In this document: piece by piece, positions 42,857 through 51,894 of the stretch
Numbering within the stretch: the stretch's first letter is position 1
Layout: the number at the start of each line of letters is the position of its first letter
Notes under the pieces: model-generated
What the model was told of the DNA's origin: nothing
Seen by the model: only the letters and a program-made list of their open reading frames with translations
Databases searched by the model: none
Program-made: the position numbers and the translations under genes
DNA from: Clostridium magnum DSM 2767
GTDB lineage: Bacteria; Bacillota; Clostridia; Clostridiales; Clostridiaceae
Length of the DNA stretch: 64,000 nucleotides
Direction: 5' to 3'
NCBI RefSeq assembly: GCF_001623875.1
Contig: NZ_LWAE01000006.1
Coordinates: 186,001 to 250,000 of the forward strand

Positions 42857-43498
42857 ATGGAAAAAGAAAATACGGAAAAGATATTAAAAATATTAAGCGA
42901 AACCTATCCTGATGCAAAATGTGCTCTTAATTTTAACTCACCTTATGAATTATTGATATCAACTATATTATCAGCACAATGTACGGATGTAAGAGTAAAT
43001 CAAGTCACAGAAGAATTATATAAAGAATACAACACACCGGAAAGAATTATAAGTCTTACAGAAGAGGAATTAGGAGAGAAAATTAGAAGTTGTGGTTTTT
43101 ATAAAAATAAAAGTAAGAATATATTAGGAGCTACAAGAGCCATACTTGAAGAATACAGTGGAGAAGTGCCAAATACCATGGAGGAACTTATAAAGCTGCC
43201 CGGTGTGGGAAGAAAAACAGCTAATGTAGTACTCTCTAACGCCTTTGGTGTTCCAGCAATTGCTGTAGATACACACGTATTTAGAGTATCTAATAGATTA
43301 GGTATTTCTAAAGGTGATACACCAGATCAAGTAGAAAAAGGTCTTATGGAAAACGTACCAAGAGAAATGTGGAGTGATGCCCATCACTATATAATATTTC
43401 ACGGAAGACAGATCTGTAAAGCAAGAAAACCTAACTGTGAACAATGCCCATTGGCACCTTGCTGCGAATACTTTAATAATGAGAAAAATGAATTGTAA
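42857..43498 (+). CDS. nth: endonuclease III (DNA glycosylase/AP lyase)
   Basis: 213 residues. It removes oxidised pyrimidines. A helix-hairpin-helix LPGVGRKTANVVL with the catalytic Lys (K in GRKTA) and Asp in AVDTHVFRVSNRLG is seen. The C-terminal cluster CKARKPNCEQCPLAPCC holds [4Fe-4S]. The gene follows queG by 113 bp with TAGGTGAA upstream of ATG 42857. Confidence 0.96.
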   Translation: MEKENTEKILKILSETYPDAKCALNFNSPYELLISTILSAQCTDVRVNQVTEELYKEYNTPERIISLTEEELGEKIRSCGFYKNKSKNILGATRAILEEYSGEVPNTMEELIKLPGVGRKTANVVLSNAFGVPAIAVDTHVFRVSNRLGISKGDTPDQVEKGLMENVPREMWSDAHHYIIFHGRQICKARKPNCEQCPLAPCCEYFNNEKNEL

Positions 43499-43565
43499 AC
43501 TATGTATTTAGATGCTTAACTTATTATAGGTAATTATGTACTTATATCTAATAGTATATTTAATT

Positions 43566-43693
43566 GTTTTTTTATGATTCTTGGCGAGATATATACCGAA
43601 AACTTAGAACTTTTGATTGTCTGAGCGACAGTGAGTTATCAAGAGTTCTTAGTTTTTGGTATATAGGGAGTCTTAGAATCATTACAAACAATT
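43566..43693. repeat. family C element, copy 2
   Basis: Inverted arms TTGTTTTTTTATGATTCTTGG... / ...TCTTAGAATCATTACAAACAA and ATATACCGAAAACTTAGAAC / GTTCTTAGTTTTTGGTATAT, around a centre with GATTGTCTGAGC. It shares AAAACTTAGAAC, GATTGTCTGAGC and GTTCTTAGTTTTT with copy 1. Confidence 0.82.
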
Positions 43694-43758
43694 AACAATA
43701 CAGAGGATATAAGTATATAATTACCGGTGATAAGTTAAGTATCGATTGCTAGAGCTAT

Positions 43759-43943
43759 TTTATCCGATGACTACCCGCTCTAATACTCCCATACGCACTC
43801 TGTGAAAGCGACTCACACAAAATCAGAGATTTTGGTTCGCTGATTTTCTTCAAAGTGTACGTCATGAGCGGATACGTCCCTGGATTCGTTCAACTAAGAA
43901 TCATATGGGGTTGAAACCCCATATGATTCAAGTTTCACTTCAT
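43759..43943 (-). repeat. family A element, copy 9, with M1 module
   Basis: 184 bp, M1 in structure 2 (about 43791-43855) and no M2. The end of the element (43935-43943, ATGAAGTGA on the minus strand) is the last two codons and stop of cinA. Confidence 0.92.
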
Positions 43944-45170
43944 AAGCTCTCTTCGTAGCCAGTCTAGTGCTGCTATAGCAGTTCTTCTTCTTATCATTTC
44001 TCTATTGCCAGAAAGCTCCAGCTTTTTAACTTGAGCATTGCCATTGATGGAAAGACCTACATATACAAGCCCCACAGGCTTCTCAGGTGTTCCGCCTCCA
44101 GGACCAGCGATTCCAGTTGTTGATAAGCCTATGTCTGTTCCAGCAGTTTTTGCAATACCTTCTGCCATTTCTCTAGCAGTTTCTTCGCTTACAGCGCCGA
44201 AATTCTCCAGGGTTTCTTTCTTTACCTTCAGACGACTAATTTTTGCTTCATTGCTATATGTAACAGCACCTTCAAGAAAAACAGAAGAAACACCAGGATA
44301 ATCTACAAGTCTGGATGCTATTAAACCGCCAGTGCAAGACTCAGCAGTAGAAATAGTAAGATTTTTAGATAAAAGTATTTCAGCTATTACTTCTTCAAGA
44401 GAAGTTTCATCTTCACCGTATATATTTTCACCTAATCTCTTACGAATTTCTTTTTCTACAGGTTCTATAAGCTTAGACGCTTCTTCTTCTGTATCTGCCT
44501 TAGAAGTAATTCTGAGAGTTACCTCCCACTCCTTAGCATAAGGAGCAACAGTAGGGTTTATGCTATCATTTATAATATCAGAAATCTTCTCAGCCATGAT
44601 GCCTTCGCCAATACCGCAAATTCTTAAAACTTTGGATTTCAAAATGCCCTTACTATATTTTTTAAGAAAAGGTACTACAGAATCCTCAAACATAGGCTTC
44701 ATTTCTCTTGGAGGTCCAGGTAACACAATAAGAATCTTATTAGTCTCCTCTATAACACATCCGGGAGCTGTGCCATGATTATTTGGAAGAATCAGTGATC
44801 CTTCAGGAAAATAAGCTTGCTTTATGTTATTTCCCTTTAGTTCACCTTTGCCATTTTTAATAAAATATGAATTTAGCTTATTCAGCGACTCTTGGTCTAA
44901 AACCATATTTTTCCTAAAATAATCTGCTCCAGTTTCCTTTGTGAGATCATCAGGAGTAGGGCCGAGACCTCCAGTTGCAATAACTAGATCAGCTCTAGCA
45001 AAAGCTTCTTCAAGTTCCTTCTTCAGTCTTTCTACATTATCTCCAACAACGGATTGATGGTATACGGAAATACCCAAGTCTGCTAATCTTCTGGATAGGT
45101 ATTGAGCATTGGTATTCACAATGTCTCCAAGTAAAAGCTCTGTACCTATACATAATATTTCTGCGATCAT
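43935..45170 (-). CDS. cinA: CinA family protein (molybdopterin-binding fold and nicotinamide-deamidase domain)
   Basis: 411 residues. The N-terminal domain (about 1-170) is of the MoCF type (ATGGLGPTPDD). The C-terminal CinA domain (about 250-405) has ISTAESCTGGLIASRL and STTGIAGPGGGTPEKPVGLVYVG, characteristic of PncC-type NMN deamidase. The last residues, RRELMK, and the stop codon come from the family A element. A GGGGGAATTAATT ribosome site precedes the ATG at 45170. Confidence 0.93.
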   Translation of the reverse strand: MIAEILCIGTELLLGDIVNTNAQYLSRRLADLGISVYHQSVVGDNVERLKKELEEAFARADLVIATGGLGPTPDDLTKETGADYFRKNMVLDQESLNKLNSYFIKNGKGELKGNNIKQAYFPEGSLILPNNHGTAPGCVIEETNKILIVLPGPPREMKPMFEDSVVPFLKKYSKGILKSKVLRICGIGEGIMAEKISDIINDSINPTVAPYAKEWEVTLRITSKADTEEEASKLIEPVEKEIRKRLGENIYGEDETSLEEVIAEILLSKNLTISTAESCTGGLIASRLVDYPGVSSVFLEGAVTYSNEAKISRLKVKKETLENFGAVSEETAREMAEGIAKTAGTDIGLSTTGIAGPGGGTPEKPVGLVYVGLSINGNAQVKKLELSGNREMIRRRTAIAALDWLRRELMK

Positions 45171-45355
45171 TAATTAATTCCCCCGTCTTTATATATTTTT
45201 ATATTCCGAATACTTCAATTCGAAATATATCCTTTAGATTATTGTACCAAACTTACATTAATATTATCTAGTAAATTAAAAGAGAGGTGGATTCTTCATA
45301 CAAAAATTAAAAGTTCTGTAGTATAATAACAATAGAGAAGTAAGGGGTGGTTGGA

Positions 45356-46495
45356 ATGGAGAGTAGCATAAAAAGCTCTAAGGGTAACTATATTTTTGGA
45401 ATTATAGGGGCATTAGTTATTTTAGCTAGTGTACTAAGTGGTTATATAACCTATCACTATAGTGAAATAAAATACTGGGACAAACTGATATATCCTGGAG
45501 TTACTGTAGAAGGAATAAACCTATCGGGAAAAACGAAGGACCAGGCTGCATTAATCATTAAACAAATATACTCCGATAAAATATCAAATAATAAAATTAA
45601 TATAACAGCAGTAGATAAAAAATATACACTGGATTATTCGAAAATAAGTCCAAAATACAATTTAAATCAAGTTATAGACCAAGTTTATGCCTATGGAAAA
45701 AATCTGAATTTATTTAGTAAGTACACTATAATAAAATCACCTAAGACTATGAATTATAAATTAAAGTTTTCTTATGACATAAATCCCATAAAAAGTACCA
45801 TTGATAGTATTGAACAAGATGTAAACAAACAGCCTATAAATGCTTCTTTGGAGGTTATGAGTGATGGGTTTAATATAATACCAGAACAAAATGGAAGCAA
45901 ATTGGACAAAGAAAAACTGGAAAAAGATATTTTAGCTCAAATTGATAGTGGTATGCTAGATAATGTTGAGTTTAAAGCATCCATGCTGGTAAGTGAGCCT
46001 AGGATTAAAGGAAGTATGTTAAAAGGAATAGATTCAAGAATAGGAGAATTTTCAACAAGTTTTGGAGGTATATCTTCTTCAGAAAGAGCAAATAATATAT
46101 CCATTGCCACAAAGAGCATAAATGGAACGGTATTGCTACCAGGAGAAGAATTTAGTTTTAATGGTGTAGTAGGGGAAAGAACAGAAGATAAAGGGTATGA
46201 GGCAGCGCCTGTAATTGTAGATAATAAATTAGAGTCGGGACTTGGTGGAGGCATATGTCAGGTGTCTACAACATTGTATAATGCAGTAAATAATGCAGGC
46301 TTACCATCAATAGAACGAACTCACCATACATTGCCAGTTCATTATGTGGAGTCTGGTATGGATGCTACTGTAGACTATGGCAACATTGATTATAAGTTTA
46401 AAAATACATTAAATTCTCCAATATATATTGAAGCATATACATCAGCGGGAAATGTAGTCTTTAATTTATACTCCAATTCGACAGAAAGAAACTAA
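45356..46495 (+). CDS. VanW family protein, copy 1
   Basis: 379 residues from ATG 45356 (GGGGTGG upstream). One N-terminal membrane segment (about 9-31) anchors an extracellular protein. Two repeated regions precede a VanW-type core that includes SIATKSINGTVLLPGEEFSFNGVVGERT, GGGICQVSTTLYNAVNNAGL and ERTHHTLPVHYVESGMDATVDYG. VanW has no known biochemical role (originally in a vancomycin resistance cluster). A second paralogue follows by 54 nt; they share about half of their residues. Confidence 0.9.
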   Translation: MESSIKSSKGNYIFGIIGALVILASVLSGYITYHYSEIKYWDKLIYPGVTVEGINLSGKTKDQAALIIKQIYSDKISNNKINITAVDKKYTLDYSKISPKYNLNQVIDQVYAYGKNLNLFSKYTIIKSPKTMNYKLKFSYDINPIKSTIDSIEQDVNKQPINASLEVMSDGFNIIPEQNGSKLDKEKLEKDILAQIDSGMLDNVEFKASMLVSEPRIKGSMLKGIDSRIGEFSTSFGGISSSERANNISIATKSINGTVLLPGEEFSFNGVVGERTEDKGYEAAPVIVDNKLESGLGGGICQVSTTLYNAVNNAGLPSIERTHHTLPVHYVESGMDATVDYGNIDYKFKNTLNSPIYIEAYTSAGNVVFNLYSNSTERN

Positions 46496-46549
46496 TTTAA
46501 ATAAATATTGTTTTATAGTATAATGATTAGGTACGAAGAGGTGATACCT

Positions 46550-47923
46550 ATGGCAAGAAAAAAGAGAAGTGGTAAAAAAAGGTTACCGCTTGGAGTTATA
46601 GTCGCTGTTTCAATCCTAGCAGTTGGAATTGTAGGGTTTCTGGCCTATCAATATTATACTGTAAAGGCATGGTCAAACTTAATATATCCAGGAGTTAAAA
46701 TTGAAGGGGAAAATTTAGGGGGAAAAAATAAAGAGCAAGCAAAACAAATAATAAATCAAAAATATGGATCTGTTGTCGTAAAAAAGAAATTAAATATAAG
46801 TACATCAGATAGAACTTATACCTTAGATTATTCTAAATTGAATCCTAAATACAATATTGATGAAGTAGTAAATCAAGCTCTTTCATATGGTAAGGAATTA
46901 AACTTATTAAAAAAATATAAATTAGTAAAAAGTTCAGAGGTTAAAGAATACAAACTTAAGTTTACATATGATTCAAAACCGGTAAATGAGCTTATTGATA
47001 CCATTGAAAAGGAGATAAATAAAGATCCTGTAGACGCCAAATTAAATGGTAGTGGCGGAAGGTTTACTGTGGTAGCTGATAAAAATGGTAGCAAACTACA
47101 GAAGGAAGTATTACAAAAAGAAGTGGCTTCAAAGATAGATGGGCCCGTTGATTCTGATGTGAATATTAAAGCTCCTATTGAAGCTGTCACCGCTAAGATT
47201 ACTGCGGATAAATTAAGTGCTGTAAACTATAGAATATCTAGCTTTTCAACAAATTACGGCTCTATATCTTCAGCAGAAAGAGCTAATAATATAATTTTAG
47301 CTACAAGAAGCATAAATAGAAAGATATTAATGCCTGGAGATACATTTAGTTTTAATGATGTAGTAGGAGAGAGAACCGCGGAAAAGGGATATCAAGCAGC
47401 TCCTGTAATCATAGGAAACCAAATAGATTCAGGATTAGGTGGAGGAATATGCCAAGTATCTAGCACTTTATATAATGCTATACTTAGGGCAAATATAAAC
47501 TCAGTAGAAAGAGCTCATCATTCATTACCATCCCACTATGTTCCATTAGGTATGGATGCTACAGTTGATTTTGGCAATTTAGATTATAAATTTAAAAATA
47601 CATTAGACTATCCATTATTTATTGAAGCAGATGCTAGTGGAGGTATTGTTTCATTTAATATATACAGTAATGAAGCATTATCTAGTACTATAACGGAAGT
47701 ACGCTCACAGGTTTATCAAACTTTACAACCTAGTGTTAAATATGTTGATGATCCAACTTTGGCAGTTGGACAAACAGAGCAGACTCAAGCACCATCAACA
47801 GGCTACAAGGTAAAGGTTACAAAGAAAGCAATAAAAAATGGAGTAGTTATCAGCGATGAAGTTATAGCAGATGACTTCTATAAACCTGTAGATGCAGTGA
47901 TAAAAAGAGGAACGAAGAAATAA
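46550..47923 (+). CDS. VanW family protein with G5-type tail, copy 2
   Basis: 457 residues from ATG 46550 (GAAGAGGTGAT upstream). A Lys/Arg-rich start, MARKKRSGKKR, and one membrane segment (about 14-36) are followed by the same two-repeat plus VanW architecture as the first copy. It is longer at the C-terminus by about 75 residues, with a G5-like KVTKKAIKNGVVISDEVIADDFYKPVDAVIKRG. It is a tandem duplication, probably one transcript ending in the terminator at 47929. Confidence 0.9.
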   Translation: MARKKRSGKKRLPLGVIVAVSILAVGIVGFLAYQYYTVKAWSNLIYPGVKIEGENLGGKNKEQAKQIINQKYGSVVVKKKLNISTSDRTYTLDYSKLNPKYNIDEVVNQALSYGKELNLLKKYKLVKSSEVKEYKLKFTYDSKPVNELIDTIEKEINKDPVDAKLNGSGGRFTVVADKNGSKLQKEVLQKEVASKIDGPVDSDVNIKAPIEAVTAKITADKLSAVNYRISSFSTNYGSISSAERANNIILATRSINRKILMPGDTFSFNDVVGERTAEKGYQAAPVIIGNQIDSGLGGGICQVSSTLYNAILRANINSVERAHHSLPSHYVPLGMDATVDFGNLDYKFKNTLDYPLFIEADASGGIVSFNIYSNEALSSTITEVRSQVYQTLQPSVKYVDDPTLAVGQTEQTQAPSTGYKVKVTKKAIKNGVVISDEVIADDFYKPVDAVIKRGTKK

Positions 47924-47928
47924 TCAAA

Positions 47929-47980
47929 ATGCTTAGATTAAAGAGATGTCTTAAATCTAAGCATTTTAACTTTTTTTATT
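47929..47980 (+). terminator. terminator of the VanW genes
   Basis: AAAATGCTTAGATT / AATCTAAGCATTTT with an AACTTTTTTTATTT tail. Confidence 0.88.
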
Positions 47981-48095
47981 TGAGACATAAGCTCCTAGAT
48001 AGATATCTGCATATGAAAAGTAAAAAAACATATAATTATATTCATTAATTTGGAAAAATATGATATAATAGTAATTAGAAAAATGTTCAAACTAT

Positions 48096-48182
48096 GCGGG
48101 TATGGCGGAATTGGCAGACGCGCTAGATTCAGATTCTAGTGAAGGAGACTTTGTGCAGGTTCAAATCCTGTTATCCGCACCA
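48096..48182 (+). tRNA. tRNA-Leu (anticodon CAG)
   Basis: 87 nt with encoded CCA. Acceptor GCGGGTA/TATCCGC, a long variable arm (as in type II tRNAs), T-arm GCAGGTTCAAATCCTG. The anticodon arm CTAGA-TTCAGAT-TCTAG gives CAG (reads CUG). Confidence 0.95.
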
Positions 48183-48207
48183 ATTTCTTTATAAGGAGAT
48201 AATAGGT

Positions 48208-48990
48208 ATGAGAATTGCAAACAAGAAAAGATTTATAATTTCTTGTGTTTTTTTTACCCTAGTACTGTCAATATTTGGGAAAATGTCTATTTTTCTTCAA
48301 AGGGATGGAACATCATTCCCAATAGTTATGGCTGTAGATAAAAATAAAGAAGAGAATAGTAATAACAACAAAAATTATACTATAGTCCTTGATCCCGGTC
48401 ACGGTGGAGTTGATTTAGGGACAAGTTATAAAAACTTTAATGAGAAAGATTTGACTCTTAAAATTGTAAAATATGCGGAAGAATATTTGAAGGATGAAGG
48501 GTATGCTGTGGTACTTACAAGAAACGAAGACAAGCTAGTGCCTTTAAAAGAAATTGGAAATATTGCAAACAATTCAAATGCAGATGTTTTTGTTTCCGTA
48601 CATATCAATTCATTACAGGATATTAATTATAAGGGGATAACTGGCTATTATTATGACGGTAAAGGATATGAAACAGATGAAAGAATAAAATTAGTAAAAA
48701 CTATTGGAGATGAAATATTAAAAAGTGATAGTTGGGAAGACAAAGGGGTAAAAAGAGAGAATTTTGCTGTACTTAGATACACAAAGATGCCTTCTGCCCT
48801 AATAGAATGTGGCTTCATAACAAATGAAGAGGATAGAGCTAGGTTATCTAAAGATGAGGTATTAAAAAGATTAGCAGAAAATATTTCAAAGGGCATAATA
48901 AACTACTTGGATCATCAGGTTAAAAATGGATATAATAAAAATAGTGAGGATTATACAAAGCTTATGGTTGATGAAAAAAGCATGAAGTGA
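48208..48990 (+). CDS. cwlD: germination-type N-acetylmuramoyl-L-alanine amidase (CwlD-like)
   Basis: 260 residues from ATG 48208 (AAGGAG upstream); upstream starts lie inside the tRNA and are rejected. It has a membrane segment at the N-terminus (about 8-26), then an Amidase_3 zinc fold: VLDPGHGGVDLGTSY (His ligand), NEKDLTLKI (Glu), SVHINS (His), and ALIECGFITNEEDR (Glu). CwlD helps form muramic lactam in spore cortex, with PdaA. The last residues, SMK, and the stop codon come from a family A element. Confidence 0.85.
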   Translation: MRIANKKRFIISCVFFTLVLSIFGKMSIFLQRDGTSFPIVMAVDKNKEENSNNNKNYTIVLDPGHGGVDLGTSYKNFNEKDLTLKIVKYAEEYLKDEGYAVVLTRNEDKLVPLKEIGNIANNSNADVFVSVHINSLQDINYKGITGYYYDGKGYETDERIKLVKTIGDEILKSDSWEDKGVKRENFAVLRYTKMPSALIECGFITNEEDRARLSKDEVLKRLAENISKGIINYLDHQVKNGYNKNSEDYTKLMVDEKSMK

Positions 48991-49113
48991 AACTTGAATC
49001 AGATGGAGTTTCAACTCCACCTGATTCTTAGTTGAACGAATCCAAGGACGTAGCCGCTCGCAACGTACACTTTGAAGAAAATGGGAGTATTAGAGGGGGT
49101 AGTCATCGGATAA
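48982..49113 (+). repeat. family A element, copy 10 (basic form)
   Basis: 132 bp without modules. It begins with ATGAAGTGA, which is in frame with cwlD. The remaining gap to trmL (49114-49288) shows nothing more. Confidence 0.92.
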
Positions 49114-49288
49114 AAGAAGCTTCGGACAAGAAACCTATATCTAATCAGAATAAAATGATGAATTAGTATACACCAATGGGAGAGGACAACTGTAAACTCT
49201 TTACTATTCACTTATTATGAGTTAATATATTTAAATGACTAGATATTATTGTAGCTTTTGATTGCAGCGGATTAAAGGAGGAATTAGG

Positions 49289-49756
49289 GTGAATTTAAAT
49301 ATAGTATTATTTCAACCAGAGATACCACAAAATACAGGGAATATAGCAAGAACTTGTGTACTTACAAATTGTAAATTACATTTAATAAAACCTTTAGGAT
49401 TTAGCTTAGATGAAAAACATCTAAGAAGAGCGGGACTTGACTACTGGAAGGATTTAGACTTAAGTGTATATGAGTCATATGATGAACTTAGAGAAAAATA
49501 CAAGGATTCAACCTTTTATTTTTCAACTACTCATGCGGAAAACTTATACAGTGAAGTTAACTTTAAAGATGGAGATTTTATAGTTTTTGGCAAGGAATCA
49601 GCAGGGCTTCCAGATGCAATAAGGGAAAGTGATCCTGAAAGGGGTATAAGGGTGCCAATGATAAAAACAACAACTCGTTCTTTAAATTTATCAAACACTG
49701 TTTCTATTGTTGTATATGAGGCGTTAAGACAGATGGACTTCCCAAATATGAAATAA
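49289..49756 (+). CDS. trmL: tRNA (cytidine(34)-2'-O)-methyltransferase
   Basis: 155 residues from GTG 49289 (AAAGGAGG, 7 nt upstream). SPOUT methyltransferase with the knot motifs: NLNIVLFQPEIPQNTGNIARTC, IVFGKESAGLPDAI and SLNLSNTVSIVVYEALRQ. It methylates the wobble base of tRNA-Leu isoacceptors. Confidence 0.94.
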   Translation: MNLNIVLFQPEIPQNTGNIARTCVLTNCKLHLIKPLGFSLDEKHLRRAGLDYWKDLDLSVYESYDELREKYKDSTFYFSTTHAENLYSEVNFKDGDFIVFGKESAGLPDAIRESDPERGIRVPMIKTTTRSLNLSNTVSIVVYEALRQMDFPNMK

Positions 49757-49771
49757 GAAAGAGGTAAAGTT

Positions 49772-50611
49772 ATGGGGAAAATAAAAATAATAACTGATAG
49801 TACTTCAGATTTACCCTTAGATGTAGTAGAGAAGTATGATATAGAAGTAATTCCTCTTTTAGTTAGTTTTGGAGAAGAAACCTATAAAGATGGAATAGAT
49901 ATAAATCTGCCTACACTTTTACAAAAAATGAATGGTACATCACAGTTTCCCAGAACCGCACAGATAAATCCACAAAGGTTCCTAGAGTGTTATAAAAGAT
50001 ATTTAGATGAAGGATATAAAATAGTTTCCATACATATTTCTTCAAAAATGAGTGGAACATACCAATCAGCCTGTGTAGCAAAGGAAATGCTTGAAACAGA
50101 TGATATTGTTGTAATAGATAGCTTAAGTGTCACCTCTGGATTAGGACTTTTAGCAATAAAAGCAGCTAAATTAAAGGAAGCTGGATTAGAAATAAACCAG
50201 ATATATGAAGAGATAATAAAATTAATACCACATGTGAAAAGTTCAATAGTTTTTAATAGTTTGGACAACCTCGTTAAAGGAGGAAGACTATCGAAAACCG
50301 CAGGAATTATAGGAAACATATTAGGAATAAAGCCAATACTATCTGTGCATAATGGAGAGATGGTTGTAACGGATAAGGTAAGAGGAAATAAAAAAGCAAT
50401 TAGAACCATTTTAGACTACATGGATAGTATGGGAATTAAAGATGGAGAAGAGTCTCTAATTATACAGGTAGAGAACACGGATGTACGAGACGCATTAAAG
50501 GAAGATTTGGAAGAAAAAGGAAAAGTTTTCATTGAATGCCAAGTTGGATGCGTTGTAGGAGTACATTCAGGACCAAATGCCTGTGGAATATTTTTTATAG
50601 AAAAGTTTTAA
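49772..50611 (+). CDS. DegV family fatty acid-binding protein
   Basis: 279 residues. The family motif KIITDSTSDLPLDVVEKYDIEVIPLLVSFGEETYKDG is at the start; FPRTAQINPQRF and ISSKMSGTYQSA (second conserved Ser/Thr) follow. DegV/FakB proteins bind fatty acids and hand them to FakA kinase. fakA is not in this window. It begins 15 nt after trmL. Confidence 0.92.
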   Translation: MGKIKIITDSTSDLPLDVVEKYDIEVIPLLVSFGEETYKDGIDINLPTLLQKMNGTSQFPRTAQINPQRFLECYKRYLDEGYKIVSIHISSKMSGTYQSACVAKEMLETDDIVVIDSLSVTSGLGLLAIKAAKLKEAGLEINQIYEEIIKLIPHVKSSIVFNSLDNLVKGGRLSKTAGIIGNILGIKPILSVHNGEMVVTDKVRGNKKAIRTILDYMDSMGIKDGEESLIIQVENTDVRDALKEDLEEKGKVFIECQVGCVVGVHSGPNACGIFFIEKF

Positions 50612-50653
50612 AATATATATCCTTCGAAATGCAATTATAAAAATTTACTTCAT

Positions 50654-50685
50654 ATACCCGGTATTCACTAGAGTACTGGGTTAAT
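50654..50685 (+). terminator. terminator-like hairpin after the DegV gene
   Basis: ACCCGGTA / TACTGGGT with one G-U pair; weak T-run. Confidence 0.5.
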
Positions 50686-50746
50686 TATATTTATAATATA
50701 ATCAATTAAATTAATATATACTAAAAACTATAAGGGAGGTAATGTT

Positions 50747-51667
50747 ATGGAAAAAATTTATGATACTATAATAATTGGTGGAGGACCAGCAGGTCTGTCA
50801 GCAGGATTATATGCAGCCAGATCAAAAATGAATACTTTAATTATTGAAGGAGTAAAATTTGGTGGTCAAGTGACAAGTACCTATGAAATTGAAAATTATC
50901 CAGGCTCAATAGAAAACTGCACAGGTCCATCCTTAAGTGAAAGAATAAAAAAACAAGCTGAAGAATTTGGTACAAAGTTTTCTGTTGATCAAATAATAGA
51001 TGTAAATTTAGAGGGAGATACTAAAATAATAAAGGGCAAAAAAGACAGCTATGAAGCAAAAACTGTAATAATATGTACTGGTGCAAATCCAAGACTAGGT
51101 GGCTTCAAAGGGGAGCTTGAATTAAGAGGAAAGGGTGTTGCTTATTGTGCCACTTGTGATGCAGATTTCTTCACAGATTTAGATGTAGCTGTGATTGGAG
51201 GAGGAGACTCAGCAGTTAAGGAGGCTATATATCTTACGAAATTTGCAAAACATGTAACTGTAATACATAGAAGAGACTCATTAAGAGCATCTAAGTCTTT
51301 ACAGGAAAAGGCTTTTGCTAACTCAAAGATAAGTTTCATTTGGAACTCAGTTGTTGAAGAAGCTATAGGAAAGGACGGATTGGAAAAAGTCTTAATAAAG
51401 AATAAGTTGACAGATGAAAGTAGCGAATTGAAGGTAGATGGATGTTTTGTGTTTGTTGGATATGATCCAGTTACTCAATTATTTGAAGGAAAGTTAAGCC
51501 TTGAAAAAGGATATATAGTAACTGATGAAGATATGAGAACAAGTGTATCAGGGGTATTTGCAGCAGGGGATGTAAGAAAAAAATCTCTAAGACAGGTTAT
51601 AACTGCAACTGCAGATGGTGCAATTGCCGCCACAAGCGCTGAACATTATATAGAAGAACATAGCTAA
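50747..51667 (+). CDS. trxB: thioredoxin reductase
   Basis: 306 residues. FAD-binding IIIGGGPAGLSAGLYAAR at the start, the redox CATC (AYCATCDADF) and NADPH-binding VIGGGDSAVKEAIYL are present. It reduces thioredoxin with NADPH. GGGAGG precedes ATG 50747. Normal length. Confidence 0.95.
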   Translation: MEKIYDTIIIGGGPAGLSAGLYAARSKMNTLIIEGVKFGGQVTSTYEIENYPGSIENCTGPSLSERIKKQAEEFGTKFSVDQIIDVNLEGDTKIIKGKKDSYEAKTVIICTGANPRLGGFKGELELRGKGVAYCATCDADFFTDLDVAVIGGGDSAVKEAIYLTKFAKHVTVIHRRDSLRASKSLQEKAFANSKISFIWNSVVEEAIGKDGLEKVLIKNKLTDESSELKVDGCFVFVGYDPVTQLFEGKLSLEKGYIVTDEDMRTSVSGVFAAGDVRKKSLRQVITATADGAIAATSAEHYIEEHS

Positions 51668-51683
51668 GCTAAAATACAATTAT

Positions 51684-51815
51684 TTGTCCGATGACTACTC
51701 GCTTTAATACTCCTGCTTCTCAAAGCATACGTTGAGAGCGGCTACGTCCCTAGATTCGTTGAACTAAGAATCAGGTGGAGTTTGAAACTCCACCTGATTC
51801 AAGTTTTCACTTCAT
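51684..51815 (-). repeat. family A element, copy 11 (basic form)
   Basis: 132 bp. Hairpin 1 is perfect (GGTGGAGTTTGAAACTCCACC). It lies between trxB and rpoN. The left end is diverged (GTCCGATGACTACTCGCTTTAA). Confidence 0.9.
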
Positions 51816-51894
51816 TCTTTGTCCATATACATGTTATAATGAGGTGTGGCTTTCGTTATAATCCACTAATAGGGTTAGAAAATGGGGTGTGAAT

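Noticed and set aside
48139..48207. Earlier start for cwlD inside tRNA-Leu
   Set aside because: The tRNA is complete, and ATG 48208 has AAGGAG and a normal membrane anchor.
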